NCBI GenBank assembly: GCA_018882785.1
Contig: VERI01000002.1
Coordinates: forward strand, 214,589 to 278,588
DNA from: Burkholderiaceae bacterium
Lineage (GTDB): Bacteria > Pseudomonadota > Gammaproteobacteria > Burkholderiales > Burkholderiaceae_A
DNA length: 64,000 bases
Reading direction: 5' to 3'
Each line of letters starts with the position of its first letter. The first letter of the stretch is position 1. A program made the translations under genes and the position numbers. The notes beneath the pieces are model-generated. The model was given only the letters and a program-made list of their open reading frames with translations. It made no database searches and had not been told where the DNA came from. Of this stretch, positions 54,612 to 63,901 are shown piece by piece.

Positions 54612-56267
54612 CTAAGCGGCCTTGGCCTTATTCGCAATGACCTGGGCAACGTGATCACGCAGCTTAAACTTTTGTAACTTGCCCGTTGCGGTTCTCACGA
54701 TTGGCTCAAAAATGACATGCCGGGGTGTCTTGAAACCTGCAAGGCGCTGCCTGCAATAGGCAATCACCTGCTCTTCTGTGAGACTGCCCACGCGATCCGG
54801 TTTTAGCTCAACCACAGCACAAGGAACCTCTCCCCATTTCGCATCCGGCACGGCGACCACCGCAACATTTAAGACGTCCGGATGGGTGTAGAGCACATCT
54901 TCCACCTCAAGAGAAGACACATTCTCACCGCCGGAGATGATGATGTCTTTGGCCCGGTCCTTGATCTCCATGTAGCCATCCGGGTGCAGCACCGCGAGAT
55001 CACCCGAGTGATACCAGTCTCCGGCAAAGGCGTCTTTGGTTGCTTTTGGATTTTTCAGATAGCCCTTCATCCCCAGATTTCCACGGAACAGTACCTCGCC
55101 CATGGTCTCGCCATCAGCAGGTATCGGCTGATAAGTGGCCGGATCCGCCACCATCATCTCGTCGGTTACGACGGTACGAACCCCCTGCCGACCATAACGC
55201 TGGCATCGCGTGGGGAGATCAAGCCCGCCCCACTCCTCCTGCTCTTCACATAGTGTGACCACACCATGCAGCTCTGTCATGCCATACACATGCAGAACCT
55301 TGAAACCCAGTTCGATGGTCTGCTGCATCACCGCCACCGGAGGCGATGCGCCTGCGCAGATGATCTCAATCGGATGTTTCGGCGCAACCCAGTTCGCTGG
55401 CTTGCCGGCAATCAAGAAACTCAGCACAGTTGGCGCAGCACAGAAATGCGTCACGCCGTAGGCCGCAATGGCCGCATAGATCTCCTCTGCAGCGACCTTG
55501 CGCAGGCAGACACTTGTGGCGCCAATCGCTGCCAGGCCCCAGGCGTAACACCAGCCGTTGCAATGAAAAAGCGGCAGTGTCCAGAGATAGACCGTTTTTC
55601 TTCCGACCATGTCGCCCGTCATGACCTGGCCCAGCGCGTTCAAATAAGCGCCACGATGGTGGTAGACCACTCCCTTGGGATTGCCGGTTGTGCCAGAGGT
55701 GTAATTTAAGGCGATCGCATCCCATTCATCTTCCGGATAGCGCAGCTCAACCGACGCTTTCGCGGTGGCCAGGAAGTCCTCATACTCGATCTTCCCTACA
55801 GGCGCAGCACTGCCTGCCTCTGGTTCCGAAATATCAATCACCATCATGTCTCGACCTGATTGGGCAATGGCTTCGCGGGCCACATCGGCCAGCTGACGGT
55901 CGACAAAAAAGATCTTGGCCTCGGAGTGCTCAAGAATGAATGCAACCGCAGCAGCATCCAGTCGGCTATTAATGCAATTAATCACCGCACCCGAGTAGGG
56001 CACCCCGAATTGGGCCTCGAGCATCGCCAGCACATTGGTCGCCATGATGGCAACGGTATCCCCACGCTGGACTCCGGCGCCGATTAATGCGCGCCCCAGA
56101 CGGCGGCACCGCTCTCCATATTCACGCCAGGTATACGATTTGCCACGATGAATCGCCGCTACCCGATTCGGATAGACATCCATCGCACGATCTAAAAATC
56201 GTAGCGGCGTAAGCGGCTGATAGTTTGCCCGGCAACGATCCAGATCTGTGTTGAACTTATTTGACAT
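54612..56267 (-). CDS. acyl-CoA synthetase, medium-chain type
   Basis: A 551-residue AMP-forming ligase: LNYTSGTTGNPKGVVYHHRG (P-loop), LPLFHCNGWCYAWG, YGMTELHGVVTL, WYHSGDLAVLHPDGYMEIKDR (hinge) and TATGKLQKFKLR with the catalytic lysine. The sequence resembles the medium-chain and methylmercaptopropionate-CoA ligase branch rather than benzoate-CoA ligases. It probably activates the acid that enters the BadH/BadI route. It lies between the FadH-type reductase and the BadH-like gene. Confidence 0.88.
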   Translation of the reverse strand: MSNKFNTDLDRCRANYQPLTPLRFLDRAMDVYPNRVAAIHRGKSYTWREYGERCRRLGRALIGAGVQRGDTVAIMATNVLAMLEAQFGVPYSGAVINCINSRLDAAAVAFILEHSEAKIFFVDRQLADVAREAIAQSGRDMMVIDISEPEAGSAAPVGKIEYEDFLATAKASVELRYPEDEWDAIALNYTSGTTGNPKGVVYHHRGAYLNALGQVMTGDMVGRKTVYLWTLPLFHCNGWCYAWGLAAIGATSVCLRKVAAEEIYAAIAAYGVTHFCAAPTVLSFLIAGKPANWVAPKHPIEIICAGASPPVAVMQQTIELGFKVLHVYGMTELHGVVTLCEEQEEWGGLDLPTRCQRYGRQGVRTVVTDEMMVADPATYQPIPADGETMGEVLFRGNLGMKGYLKNPKATKDAFAGDWYHSGDLAVLHPDGYMEIKDRAKDIIISGGENVSSLEVEDVLYTHPDVLNVAVVAVPDAKWGEVPCAVVELKPDRVGSLTEEQVIAYCRQRLAGFKTPRHVIFEPIVRTATGKLQKFKLRDHVAQVIANKAKAA

Positions 56268-56313
56268 GCTTACATCTCCCCCATACTGCGCACATCATCG
56301 ACACATATTTTTC

Positions 56314-58338
56314 TTATAACGACACGGCCAAACGCGTGGCCTGATCAATCGCGCGAAGCGCATCAAGCTCAGCCGCCTGATCCGCACCACCAATCCACTG
56401 ATGCCTGACCCCAAGCTGCTTAAGCCCATCGGCCAGACTCCGATTGGAAAGCTGGCCAGTACAGAGCACAACATGATCAGCCTCAAAGACTCGATCCTCG
56501 CCGTTCACACCGTAGTGAAGCCCCTGATCGTCGATTCGACGATAGGTCACCCCGCCCGTCATCTCGACCTGAGCCCGGCGCAGACGCGCCTTAAGAATCC
56601 AGCCGGTGGTCTTTCCGAGATTCTTTCCAAGCGATTCAGCCTTACGCTGGAACATATGAATTTTTCTTGCCGGCCCCTTGGGCAGTGCGGGCCGTATCAG
56701 TCCGCCTGGCTGCTGCAGGGTTCGGTCTACACCCCAGGAACCCATAAACACCGGAATATCCAACGACTCCTCGGGGTCGCCCAGCAGATACTCGGCAACA
56801 TCAAAACCAATTCCGCCTGCGCCCAGAATCGCCACGCGCTGGCCAACGGCCACGCCTTTTTCAAGGACATCAACATACGAGAGCACCTTCGGATGATCCA
56901 GGCCCTGGATTTCCGGAATTCGCGGAATAACACCGGTGGCCAGAATGACCTCGTCAAAGCCGGACTGGGCCAGGTCTTCGGGGCGTACCCGACTCGATAG
57001 CTTCAGTTCGATTCCTGTTCGCTTAATCTGCGCAGAGAAATAGCGAATCAGCTCATTGAATTCATTCTTACCTGGAACCCGTTTGGCCATATTCAATTGG
57101 CCGCCAATCTGCGCCGATGCCTCAAAGAGCGTCACGCGATGGCCCCGATCAGCAGCGTTGATGGCAAATGCCAGGCCGGCCGGACCCGCCCCCACAACCG
57201 CAATCCGGCGGGATGACGCACCCTTGGTCTCGGGAATGTCGAGCTCCCGGCCCGCCCTGGGATTGACCAGACAGGTCGCGGTCTGTTCGGAAAATATCCT
57301 GTCCAGGCACGCCTGGTTGCAGGCGATACAGGTGTTGATCTCATCCTGTCGGCCAAGGCGCGTCTTTTTCGCAAAATCGGGGTCCGCAAGCAATGGCCGC
57401 GCCATTGAGACGAGGTCTGCCACACCGTCACGGATTAACTGTTCTGCCACCAGAGGATCATTAATGCGGTTAGACGCCATCACCGGAATACCGACCGCCT
57501 GCTTCACATTGCGCACGGCATGGGCCCAGGCGGCACGTGGCACCGAAGCTGCAATGGTTGGAACTCCGGACTCATGCCAGCCAATGCCTGTATTTAGCAT
57601 GTCGGCCCCGGCCAGCTCCATCGCCCGCGCATATTGGGCGACCTCCGCTCCCGTCATGCCGTTTTCAACCAGATCAATTGATGAGATTCGATAAATCACT
57701 GCAAAGCTTGCCGGGACCTTCGCCCGTACCGCTTTCACAATTTCTACCGGGAACCGAATCCGATTTTCCAGACTTCCCCCGAACTCGTCTGTCCGCTGAT
57801 TTGTCGTCGCTGCAGTGAATTCATTGACCAGATAGCCCTCTGAGCCCATGATCTCAACGCCGTCATATCCTGCCTCATAGGCCAGCGCCGCGGTATGTGC
57901 AAAGGCCGCAACGGTATCCCAGACTTCCTGAGTAGATAGCGCCCGCGGCGCAAAAATATTGATCCTAGATTTGCCTTCAGAAGGTGCAACACACAATGGT
58001 GTGCGCGCGTATCGGCCTGCATGGAGAATCTGCAGAACAATCCTGCCGCCGGCACGGTGTACGGCTGCCGCAATCTCCCGGTGCTCCTGCAGCTGGCTAG
58101 ATGAATTCAAAAGTGGTGCGACATCTTCCATCACGCCCTCTGGTACGGGCGCATAGCCACCGGTAAGGATGAGAGCAATCTCGCCCTCGGCTCGGCGTGC
58201 ATAAAACGCAGAGAGACGTTCAATCGGTCGGTCCAGAGTCTCAAGTCGCGTGTGCATCGCGCCCATCACCATGCGGTTGGGCAGGGTCATTCCCGCGATC
58301 TTGATGGGAGAAAGTAGCTGTGAAAAGGAGGCCGTCAC
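56314..58338 (-). CDS. fadH: 2,4-dienoyl-CoA reductase (NADPH), FadH type
   Basis: A 674-residue protein matching the FadH plan. An N-terminal old-yellow-enzyme barrel binds FMN (PNRMVMGAMHTRLE, GYDGVEIMGSEGYLVNEF with the catalytic tyrosine, GIGWHESGVPTIA with the histidine). A 4Fe-4S site follows (CIACNQACLDRIF, then ATCLVNPRAG), then the FAD/NAD half (VVGAGPAGLAFAIN, ATGVIPRIPEIQGLDHPKVL). It reduces 2,4-dienoyl-CoA esters. In this cluster it could reduce a cyclic dienoyl-CoA before hydration. The start is GTG at 58338. A MarR gene is divergent, with a strong operator-like repeat between them. Confidence 0.92.
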   Translation of the reverse strand: MTASFSQLLSPIKIAGMTLPNRMVMGAMHTRLETLDRPIERLSAFYARRAEGEIALILTGGYAPVPEGVMEDVAPLLNSSSQLQEHREIAAAVHRAGGRIVLQILHAGRYARTPLCVAPSEGKSRINIFAPRALSTQEVWDTVAAFAHTAALAYEAGYDGVEIMGSEGYLVNEFTAATTNQRTDEFGGSLENRIRFPVEIVKAVRAKVPASFAVIYRISSIDLVENGMTGAEVAQYARAMELAGADMLNTGIGWHESGVPTIAASVPRAAWAHAVRNVKQAVGIPVMASNRINDPLVAEQLIRDGVADLVSMARPLLADPDFAKKTRLGRQDEINTCIACNQACLDRIFSEQTATCLVNPRAGRELDIPETKGASSRRIAVVGAGPAGLAFAINAADRGHRVTLFEASAQIGGQLNMAKRVPGKNEFNELIRYFSAQIKRTGIELKLSSRVRPEDLAQSGFDEVILATGVIPRIPEIQGLDHPKVLSYVDVLEKGVAVGQRVAILGAGGIGFDVAEYLLGDPEESLDIPVFMGSWGVDRTLQQPGGLIRPALPKGPARKIHMFQRKAESLGKNLGKTTGWILKARLRRAQVEMTGGVTYRRIDDQGLHYGVNGEDRVFEADHVVLCTGQLSNRSLADGLKQLGVRHQWIGGADQAAELDALRAIDQATRLAVSL

Positions 58339-58372
58339 GACAAATTCCCGATGGAAAACGAGTCAACACAAG

Positions 58373-58401
58373 AGACTAGAGGGGGCCCCGATAAATGTCA
58401 A
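58373..58401 (-). promoter_or_regulatory. candidate promoter of the fadH operon
   Basis: On the minus strand TTGACA (58401-58396) and TAGTCT (58378-58373) are 17 bases apart. The -35 is perfect but the -10 is weak, and the start codon lies about 35 bases beyond. Confidence 0.42.
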
Positions 58402-58509
58402 TACATTGCCCTTTCACTAGATTCTGCCGTGCTGGTATGGGGCTTGGGTCCACGCCACAACCACGCACACAGGTGTTTTATTTCGCTGTGCAGCATGTTT
58501 TTTCGGACT

Positions 58510-58540
58510 AATTGGTAAATCATTCGCGTTCTTACCAATT
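58510..58540. promoter_or_regulatory. inverted repeat, candidate MarR operator
   Basis: AATTGGTAA, 13 bases, TTACCAATT: a perfect 9-base inverted repeat with 22 bases between arm centres, about two helical turns. It lies in the 256-base divergent gap between fadH and the MarR gene, 54 bases before the latter's start. It is the obvious candidate site for that regulator. Nothing else gene-like is seen in the gap. Confidence 0.65.
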
Positions 58541-58594
58541 CGATGTAAAGACAATAGATGAAAGAAAGAACAACACATTGCTATATTAGTGCCT

Positions 58595-59143
58595 ATGACG
58601 CCTGCCCCACCGACTGCGGCTGACTCACCGCCGCCGATCGCCGATATCAGCCAAGAGGTCTCCGTCTCTGGGATTCACAATCGGCTGTTCTTTCGGCTGT
58701 TCCAAGTCAGCAACACCCTGGATCGTCAGACGGTCCGGGAACTCGGCATCACCAGCGTGCAATGGGCCGTGCTTGGGGCCCTGTCTCGACCGCAGGCAGC
58801 GCAGGGCATGTCGTTTACCGAGCTTGCCGATTACCTGATGGTAAGCCGCCAAAATCTCTACGGAGTCCTGAAGCGACTGGAACGCGAGGCCCACCTGACT
58901 CGACTCTTGGACCAACAGGATCGACGCGTAAAGAAAGTCATACTCACCCCAAGAGGTCGAAAGCTCTGGGACCGCCTCCAGCCAAAGATCTATGAGTTCT
59001 ACCGTCAGGCAATGGCCTCATTTCAGCTCGATGACACCGTATCTCTGGTTCATTATTTAAATAGCCTGAATAAGGGCATTACGGCAGTAAATCTCGGGGC
59101 CACGCCCGAGACAACCGATTCCTCCGCCACGGGAACGAACTGA
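58595..59143 (+). CDS. MarR family transcriptional regulator
   Basis: A 182-residue MarR protein with the winged helix core SFTELADYLMVSRQNLYGVLKRL and the wing QQDRRVKKVILTPRG. A GTG six bases upstream (58589) is an alternative start. It probably represses the divergent fadH-led operon and senses a CoA ester or acid from that pathway. The N-terminal 25 residues are rich in proline and alanine. Confidence 0.88.
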   Translation: MTPAPPTAADSPPPIADISQEVSVSGIHNRLFFRLFQVSNTLDRQTVRELGITSVQWAVLGALSRPQAAQGMSFTELADYLMVSRQNLYGVLKRLEREAHLTRLLDQQDRRVKKVILTPRGRKLWDRLQPKIYEFYRQAMASFQLDDTVSLVHYLNSLNKGITAVNLGATPETTDSSATGTN

Positions 59144-59180
59144 TCGCAACAGCGCCCCCTCCGTCGAGGAGAAATGCCTG

Positions 59181-60932
59181 CTAAACAAACTGCAATTTCG
59201 CGAGCCGGGCGTACAAACCATTGTCAGCAAGCAGACTGGTGTGGGTTCCGCTTTCCACCACCTGACCGGCATCCATCACAACAATCTGATCCGCTCGCAG
59301 CACCGTCGCCAGGCGATGGGCGATCGTGAGCGAGGTACGGCCTGGAAGAATTTCATCAAGAGCACGCTGGACCTCACGCTCAGACTCGGCATCCAGAGAC
59401 GAAGTGGCCTCATCCAATAAAAGAATGGGGGGGTTCTTTAAGATCGCCCGGGCCAATGAGATGCGCTGCCGCTGACCACCGGACAGTCTCACTCCCCGTT
59501 CGCCAAGAAATGTGTCATAGCCCTGAGGCAAGGCAGAGATAAATCCATCCGCATGCGCACTCTTGGCTGCAGCAAGCACTTCCTGGTCTGTGGCATCCAG
59601 GCGCCCATAGCGAATATTGTCCATCGCGCTGGCCGCGAAGATAACGGGCTCCTGGGGAACAATCGCAATTTTCTTGCGCAGTTCATCCAGCCGCCAGTCC
59701 AATACATCCCGGCCGAAAATCTCTATCTGCCCCCTTGCATGCGCATAAAACCGAAGCAGTAAAGAGAACACGGTGGTCTTCCCGGCCCCGGATGGTCCAA
59801 CCAACGCAGTTCTGCTGCCCGCCTTAACGCTAAACGACAGCTGGTTTAAGGCAAGCATCTCTGGCCGCGACGGATAAGAGAAATTAACCTGATCAAACGC
59901 AATCACCGTGGTAGATTTGAGCTCGGGCATAACAGCTACGCTGCTGCCCACCGCCCCACCTTGGATCTGTGGCTCTGCCTGCATCAGCTCCACAAGCCGC
60001 TCCGTGGCGCCCGCAGCGCGTTGGACATCGCCCCAGACCTCTGAGAGTGCGCCGAGTGACCCCGCAATCAGAACCGCATACATCACGAACTGGGTAAGTT
60101 CACCGAGAGATAACTCACCGCTGCTCACCTGGCGAACACCCATCCACAACACAAAAACGATAACGGAAAACGCCAGTGTGATCGCTGCTGCTGTGAGGCC
60201 CGAACGGAAACGAATTCTTTGACATGCCTGCTCAAAGGTATCCCGAACCGCCTTGGAAAATCTCGCCTGCTCGTAAGACTCCCGGACGAACGCCTGAACA
60301 GTGGGCATGGCGTTGAGCACCTCGCCCGCCAGGGCGCTGGTATCCGCTACCTTATCCTGACTCGTGCGCGACATTTTCCGTACCTGACGGCCGAGCGCCC
60401 AAAGCGGCAGCACCACCGCGATGAGCAACATCAGCATGATCCCGGCAAGCCAGGCACTCGTGGCGAGCATCATCAGCAGCGCACCCAGAAACATGACCCC
60501 GCTCCTGAGGGCGACAGAGACACTGGTACCGACAAGTGCCTGGATTAGAGTCGTGTCGCTTGTCAGGCGGGATAAGACCTCGCCTGTGCGAAGCGTTTCA
60601 AAATAAGCAGGACTCTGCCGAAGCATGTTTGCAAAGACACGATCCCGAATGTCTGCGACAACACGCTCGCCCAGCCATGACATCAGGTAAAAGCGGCCCG
60701 CGGTAACCACCGCCAGAAACACTGCAAGGATTAATAAATTTAAGAACTTCTGATTAATCCCCTCGCTGGTAAGGCCGGTATCCACGAGATCCCGAAATGC
60801 AATTGGCACGGTCAGCGTGGCGGCCGCAGCCAACAGCAAAAACACAATCGCGAGAATCCAGCGCGTGCGATAGCGCGCGATGACGTGATATTCCGAAAGC
60901 CATCTGGAAATCGCACCAAGTTGATTAGCCAT
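59181..60932 (-). CDS. ABC exporter, fused permease and ATPase (MsbA-like)
   Basis: A 583-residue half-transporter: six hydrophobic segments in residues about 20-310, then an ATPase with Walker A GPSGAGKTT, Q-loop IVPQEPVIF, signature LSGGQRQRISLARAIL, Walker B ILLLDEATSSLD and the H-loop in TIAHRLATV. It would work as a homodimer exporting lipids or hydrophobic compounds. It overlaps the 3' end of the upstream diguanylate cyclase gene by 8 bases, so the two are probably co-transcribed. Confidence 0.92.
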   Translation of the reverse strand: MANQLGAISRWLSEYHVIARYRTRWILAIVFLLLAAAATLTVPIAFRDLVDTGLTSEGINQKFLNLLILAVFLAVVTAGRFYLMSWLGERVVADIRDRVFANMLRQSPAYFETLRTGEVLSRLTSDTTLIQALVGTSVSVALRSGVMFLGALLMMLATSAWLAGIMLMLLIAVVLPLWALGRQVRKMSRTSQDKVADTSALAGEVLNAMPTVQAFVRESYEQARFSKAVRDTFEQACQRIRFRSGLTAAAITLAFSVIVFVLWMGVRQVSSGELSLGELTQFVMYAVLIAGSLGALSEVWGDVQRAAGATERLVELMQAEPQIQGGAVGSSVAVMPELKSTTVIAFDQVNFSYPSRPEMLALNQLSFSVKAGSRTALVGPSGAGKTTVFSLLLRFYAHARGQIEIFGRDVLDWRLDELRKKIAIVPQEPVIFAASAMDNIRYGRLDATDQEVLAAAKSAHADGFISALPQGYDTFLGERGVRLSGGQRQRISLARAILKNPPILLLDEATSSLDAESEREVQRALDEILPGRTSLTIAHRLATVLRADQIVVMDAGQVVESGTHTSLLADNGLYARLAKLQFV

Positions 60933-61716
60933 GGATGGTCTCCTTGGCTAAGACAGCGGTGACTTGATTACCGCCTGCGGCCTTCGATTGGTAGAGCATG
61001 CGATCAGCTGTAGCCAGAAGTGCCGTTGCGGCAATGGCGTCGGACGGTTCCCATGCTGAAATGCCCAAACTGATCGTTAACTCGACCCCAATACTGCGCT
61101 GGGCGTGATCCGTAACGTGAATTAATTCGCGAGAGGCCTGCATCAGCTTATGGGCGACCACCTTGGCCTGATGTAGCTCCGTACCAGGAAGCAACACGCA
61201 GAACTCATCTCCACCATAGCGGCACAACCAATCCGATTTGCGAAGCATCGCCCGCCAGCGGGCTGCACAGGCCCGAAGCACCGCATCTCCCGCGGGGTGG
61301 CCATGGTGATCATTAATGGTCTTAAATCCGTCGATGTCGATCATGATCAGGGCGAGCGCCGCCTTGGACTGGTCATTCGGCGTGGAGAGCTCAGCGAGTA
61401 GGCGATCAAGGGCAGCACGGCTTAATGCGCCCGATACCGGATCAGTCAGGGTATTGGCCAGCAGTGTCGTATTGCCGGAGAGGAGCAAGCCAGCATCATT
61501 GTGGTTGGCTTGAAATTGACGCGTTAACCAGACATCTACACCCAGCCCAAGCAGCATGAGCGAAAGGAACGCGACTACAGATACCACCACGGCAAATTGA
61601 GCGGAATCCACAATCCATGCCGCCAGAACGACGGGCCCGGCGGTGCAGGCAATCAGCAGCCACCAGCGGCGTCGTAAGTGGGGTAAATCAGATGGAAAGA
61701 TTCGGCGGAAATCCAA
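60925..61716 (-). CDS. membrane-anchored diguanylate cyclase (GGDEF)
   Basis: A 263-residue protein with two N-terminal membrane segments (about 19-36 and 41-64) and a GGDEF domain. The catalytic motif GGDEF is intact (168-172), as is the inhibitory site RKSD (159-162) five residues before it, so c-di-GMP synthesis with product inhibition is expected. There is no separate sensor domain. It is encoded two bases after the cytochrome c gene. Confidence 0.91.
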   Translation of the reverse strand: MDFRRIFPSDLPHLRRRWWLLIACTAGPVVLAAWIVDSAQFAVVVSVVAFLSLMLLGLGVDVWLTRQFQANHNDAGLLLSGNTTLLANTLTDPVSGALSRAALDRLLAELSTPNDQSKAALALIMIDIDGFKTINDHHGHPAGDAVLRACAARWRAMLRKSDWLCRYGGDEFCVLLPGTELHQAKVVAHKLMQASRELIHVTDHAQRSIGVELTISLGISAWEPSDAIAATALLATADRMLYQSKAAGGNQVTAVLAKETIHG

Positions 61717-61718
61717 GC

Positions 61719-62303
61719 CTAACGATCAAGTTGTGAAAAATAGTGGGCCATCGCCCGAAGGTCATCTTCATGCACGCCGTATAGCGAGGCCGCCATAATC
61801 GTATCCCGACCAACCGCTTGGTTGTTTCTGAACTTCCTCATCGTGTTCAGGAGATAACTCTCGTGCTGCCCGGCAAGCCGTGGCATTTGATCTCGGCCCG
61901 CATAATTTGGCAGATGGCAGGTGCCACAGAGTAACTCCTTTGCAATTTTCTCACCCCTTGTGTAGAGCGCTATATCTTTTGGAGTTCGAGAAGCACCAAT
62001 TTTCTGAATCGAAAAATGCTGCGCTATTGAGATAATTTCCTGATCAGACACATTATCAAAGATTCCTTTCTTTATTGGAATCTCGCGCAGACCCTCCCGA
62101 ATCATAATCATCTGATTTTCAAGAAACGTCTTTGGCTGTCCAGCCAACAGAGGATAGTCCGCCGAAAGACGCGGACTATCGGGCGAGTGACAGTCCGCGC
62201 ACTGGACCAGCCGTGCCGGCTGGCCTGGCCCGGATGCCTGTGCACTTATGCCGGGCCACATCAGGCCCAGCATAAGTGCAACAAAGGGCTTTAGCACCGA
62301 CAT
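61719..62303 (-). CDS. diheme cytochrome c (c4-like)
   Basis: A 194-residue exported protein with a signal peptide (about 1-22, cleavage near AQA) and two heme c sites, Cys35-Cys38-His39 (CADCH) and Cys126-Cys129-His130 (CGTCH). Two similar halves, each with a late methionine (MIMIREGLREI, MRKFRNNQ), fit cytochrome c4. It likely accepts electrons in the periplasm from the PQQ-type dehydrogenase encoded four bases upstream. Confidence 0.9.
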   Translation of the reverse strand: MSVLKPFVALMLGLMWPGISAQASGPGQPARLVQCADCHSPDSPRLSADYPLLAGQPKTFLENQMIMIREGLREIPIKKGIFDNVSDQEIISIAQHFSIQKIGASRTPKDIALYTRGEKIAKELLCGTCHLPNYAGRDQMPRLAGQHESYLLNTMRKFRNNQAVGRDTIMAASLYGVHEDDLRAMAHYFSQLDR

Positions 62304-62306
62304 CGA

Positions 62307-63542
62307 CTATCTGCTGTAGCTGATGCGATAAATCGCACCGAGCTGCTCATCAGAGACCAGCATCGCGCCATCGGGCATCTGCAGCATATAGGCCGGCCGA
62401 CCCCAGAATGTCTGGTCAGATGAATTTAGAAAACCCGTCATAAATGGCGTTACGCGGGCGTTCCTGCCGTCTGCATCTGCGCGTACTGTGACAATATCAA
62501 AGCCAATTTTTGTATTGCGATTCCATGAGCCTTTTCTCGCCACGAAGGCGACATTTTTATACTCGGCAGGGAACATGTTGCCGGTGTAAAAAGTCACGCC
62601 CATTACAGCGCTATGGGGCCCCATCAGCGCGACCGGCTTTTCCACTCCGGCGCAGGCGTTGGGCTTGGTCACCGCATCATCGGGAAGCGTTCCCTCATGG
62701 CAATGCGGAAAGCCGAAGCTCAGGCCTGTTTTGTGCAGTCGATGCAGCGTATCGTGCGGCTTGTCATCACCCCACCAGTCGCGGCCATGGTTGGTGAACC
62801 AGAGCTCTTTTGTAACGGGATGCCAGTCAAATCCAACAGAATTGCGAATGCAGGTCGCCAGGACCTCCATGCCGGATCCATCCGGGTTGTAACGGCGAAT
62901 CTGCGCATACTCTGGGGTGGGCAATTCACAAATATTGCAAGGGGCACCAAAGGGCACATAAAGCTTTCCATCTGGCCCGAAGGCGATGTACTTCCAGTTG
63001 TGGTGCTGCTCTGGCGGTAGCTTGAAATTGTCGGTTAAATCAACAGGCGCTGCGTTTGGATTTTTCTCAATGCCATCAAAACGCAATACCTTGTTAATGG
63101 CCATAACGTAGAGCGAGCCGTTTCTAAAAGCGACTCCAGCGGGCTGAACAAGCTTATCCACCACCACCCGAGCGGTCCGCTCTCTGCCGTTATCGGTGAT
63201 CTCGTAAACACGCCCAATTGCACGGGTGCCGACATAAACTTTTCCATCATCGCCCCGCGCCATTGCACGGCCCCCGGGGATTCCAGTTGCCCAGATCTCT
63301 ACTTTAAAACCGGGGGGCAGCTTGACATTCTGAAGAGGAATCTCTGCGGCCGGGGTAATGGTCATTTTTCCCGCAAGCGGCGCTAATTTTGAATCGGACA
63401 TTGCTGCCGGCATGCCCTGCTTCCAGGCCGGCGGCGGTGGCGTTGCAGGATTGGCAGACTGCGCGCTGGCAAGCGACGGCAGGATCGCCGCCAGGCCAAC
63501 AACTGCAGCGATCCTGAGTACATGTGATCGGTGATTTTTCAT
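62307..63542 (-). CDS. PQQ-dependent sugar dehydrogenase-like protein (sorbosone dehydrogenase group)
   Basis: A 411-residue exported protein: signal peptide MKNHRSHVLRIAAVVGLAA with cleavage near ASA, a proline-rich stretch, then a beta-propeller with LPPGFKVEIWATGIPGGRAMA, AFGPDGKLYVPFGAPCNIC, GFDWHPVTKELWFTNHGRDW and MPDGAMLVSDEQLGAIYRI. The soluble glucose/sorbosone dehydrogenase family uses PQQ; the substrate here is not known. The downstream diheme cytochrome c is its probable electron acceptor. PQQ synthesis genes are not in the window. Confidence 0.88.
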   Translation of the reverse strand: MKNHRSHVLRIAAVVGLAAILPSLASAQSANPATPPPPAWKQGMPAAMSDSKLAPLAGKMTITPAAEIPLQNVKLPPGFKVEIWATGIPGGRAMARGDDGKVYVGTRAIGRVYEITDNGRERTARVVVDKLVQPAGVAFRNGSLYVMAINKVLRFDGIEKNPNAAPVDLTDNFKLPPEQHHNWKYIAFGPDGKLYVPFGAPCNICELPTPEYAQIRRYNPDGSGMEVLATCIRNSVGFDWHPVTKELWFTNHGRDWWGDDKPHDTLHRLHKTGLSFGFPHCHEGTLPDDAVTKPNACAGVEKPVALMGPHSAVMGVTFYTGNMFPAEYKNVAFVARKGSWNRNTKIGFDIVTVRADADGRNARVTPFMTGFLNSSDQTFWGRPAYMLQMPDGAMLVSDEQLGAIYRISYSR

Positions 63543-63784
63543 TTTTAATTTGTCTCCTTGAATAACCGTGTTGTGGGTCTGACATACCCTAGAAAAATGC
63601 TTGCAACTGCAGGATAAACCCGTATTGGAGAGTTGTTGCTACTTTCTCTCTAGGGTTAGCACGGAGCGTTATCTCAAGGGGTGAAATAACGTCATCCACA
63701 CTTCACGATCACGGCCCATCGCCCGAAGAAAATATCTCGCGATTGCGCAACCGTTAACGGCCGCAGCGGCCCGCCTGGAGCGGG
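63543..63784. other. intergenic region without recognised genes
   Basis: Between the PQQ-type dehydrogenase start and the tRNA promoter I see no coding frame with support. A small inverted repeat, GTTAT and ATAAC at 63668-63690, is too weak to interpret. Promoter signals for the dehydrogenase should lie here but none is convincing. Confidence 0.5.
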
Positions 63785-63813
63785 TTGTAGCGACTTTACT
63801 TTTCTTGTAAAAT
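63785..63813 (+). promoter_or_regulatory. sigma-70 promoter of tRNA-Met
   Basis: TTGTAG at 63785-63790 and TAAAAT at 63808-63813 are separated by 17 bases. Transcription would start around 63820, a few bases before the mature tRNA. Confidence 0.68.
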
Positions 63814-63824
63814 CCCGCCTCCGG

Positions 63825-63901
<77 letters not shown>

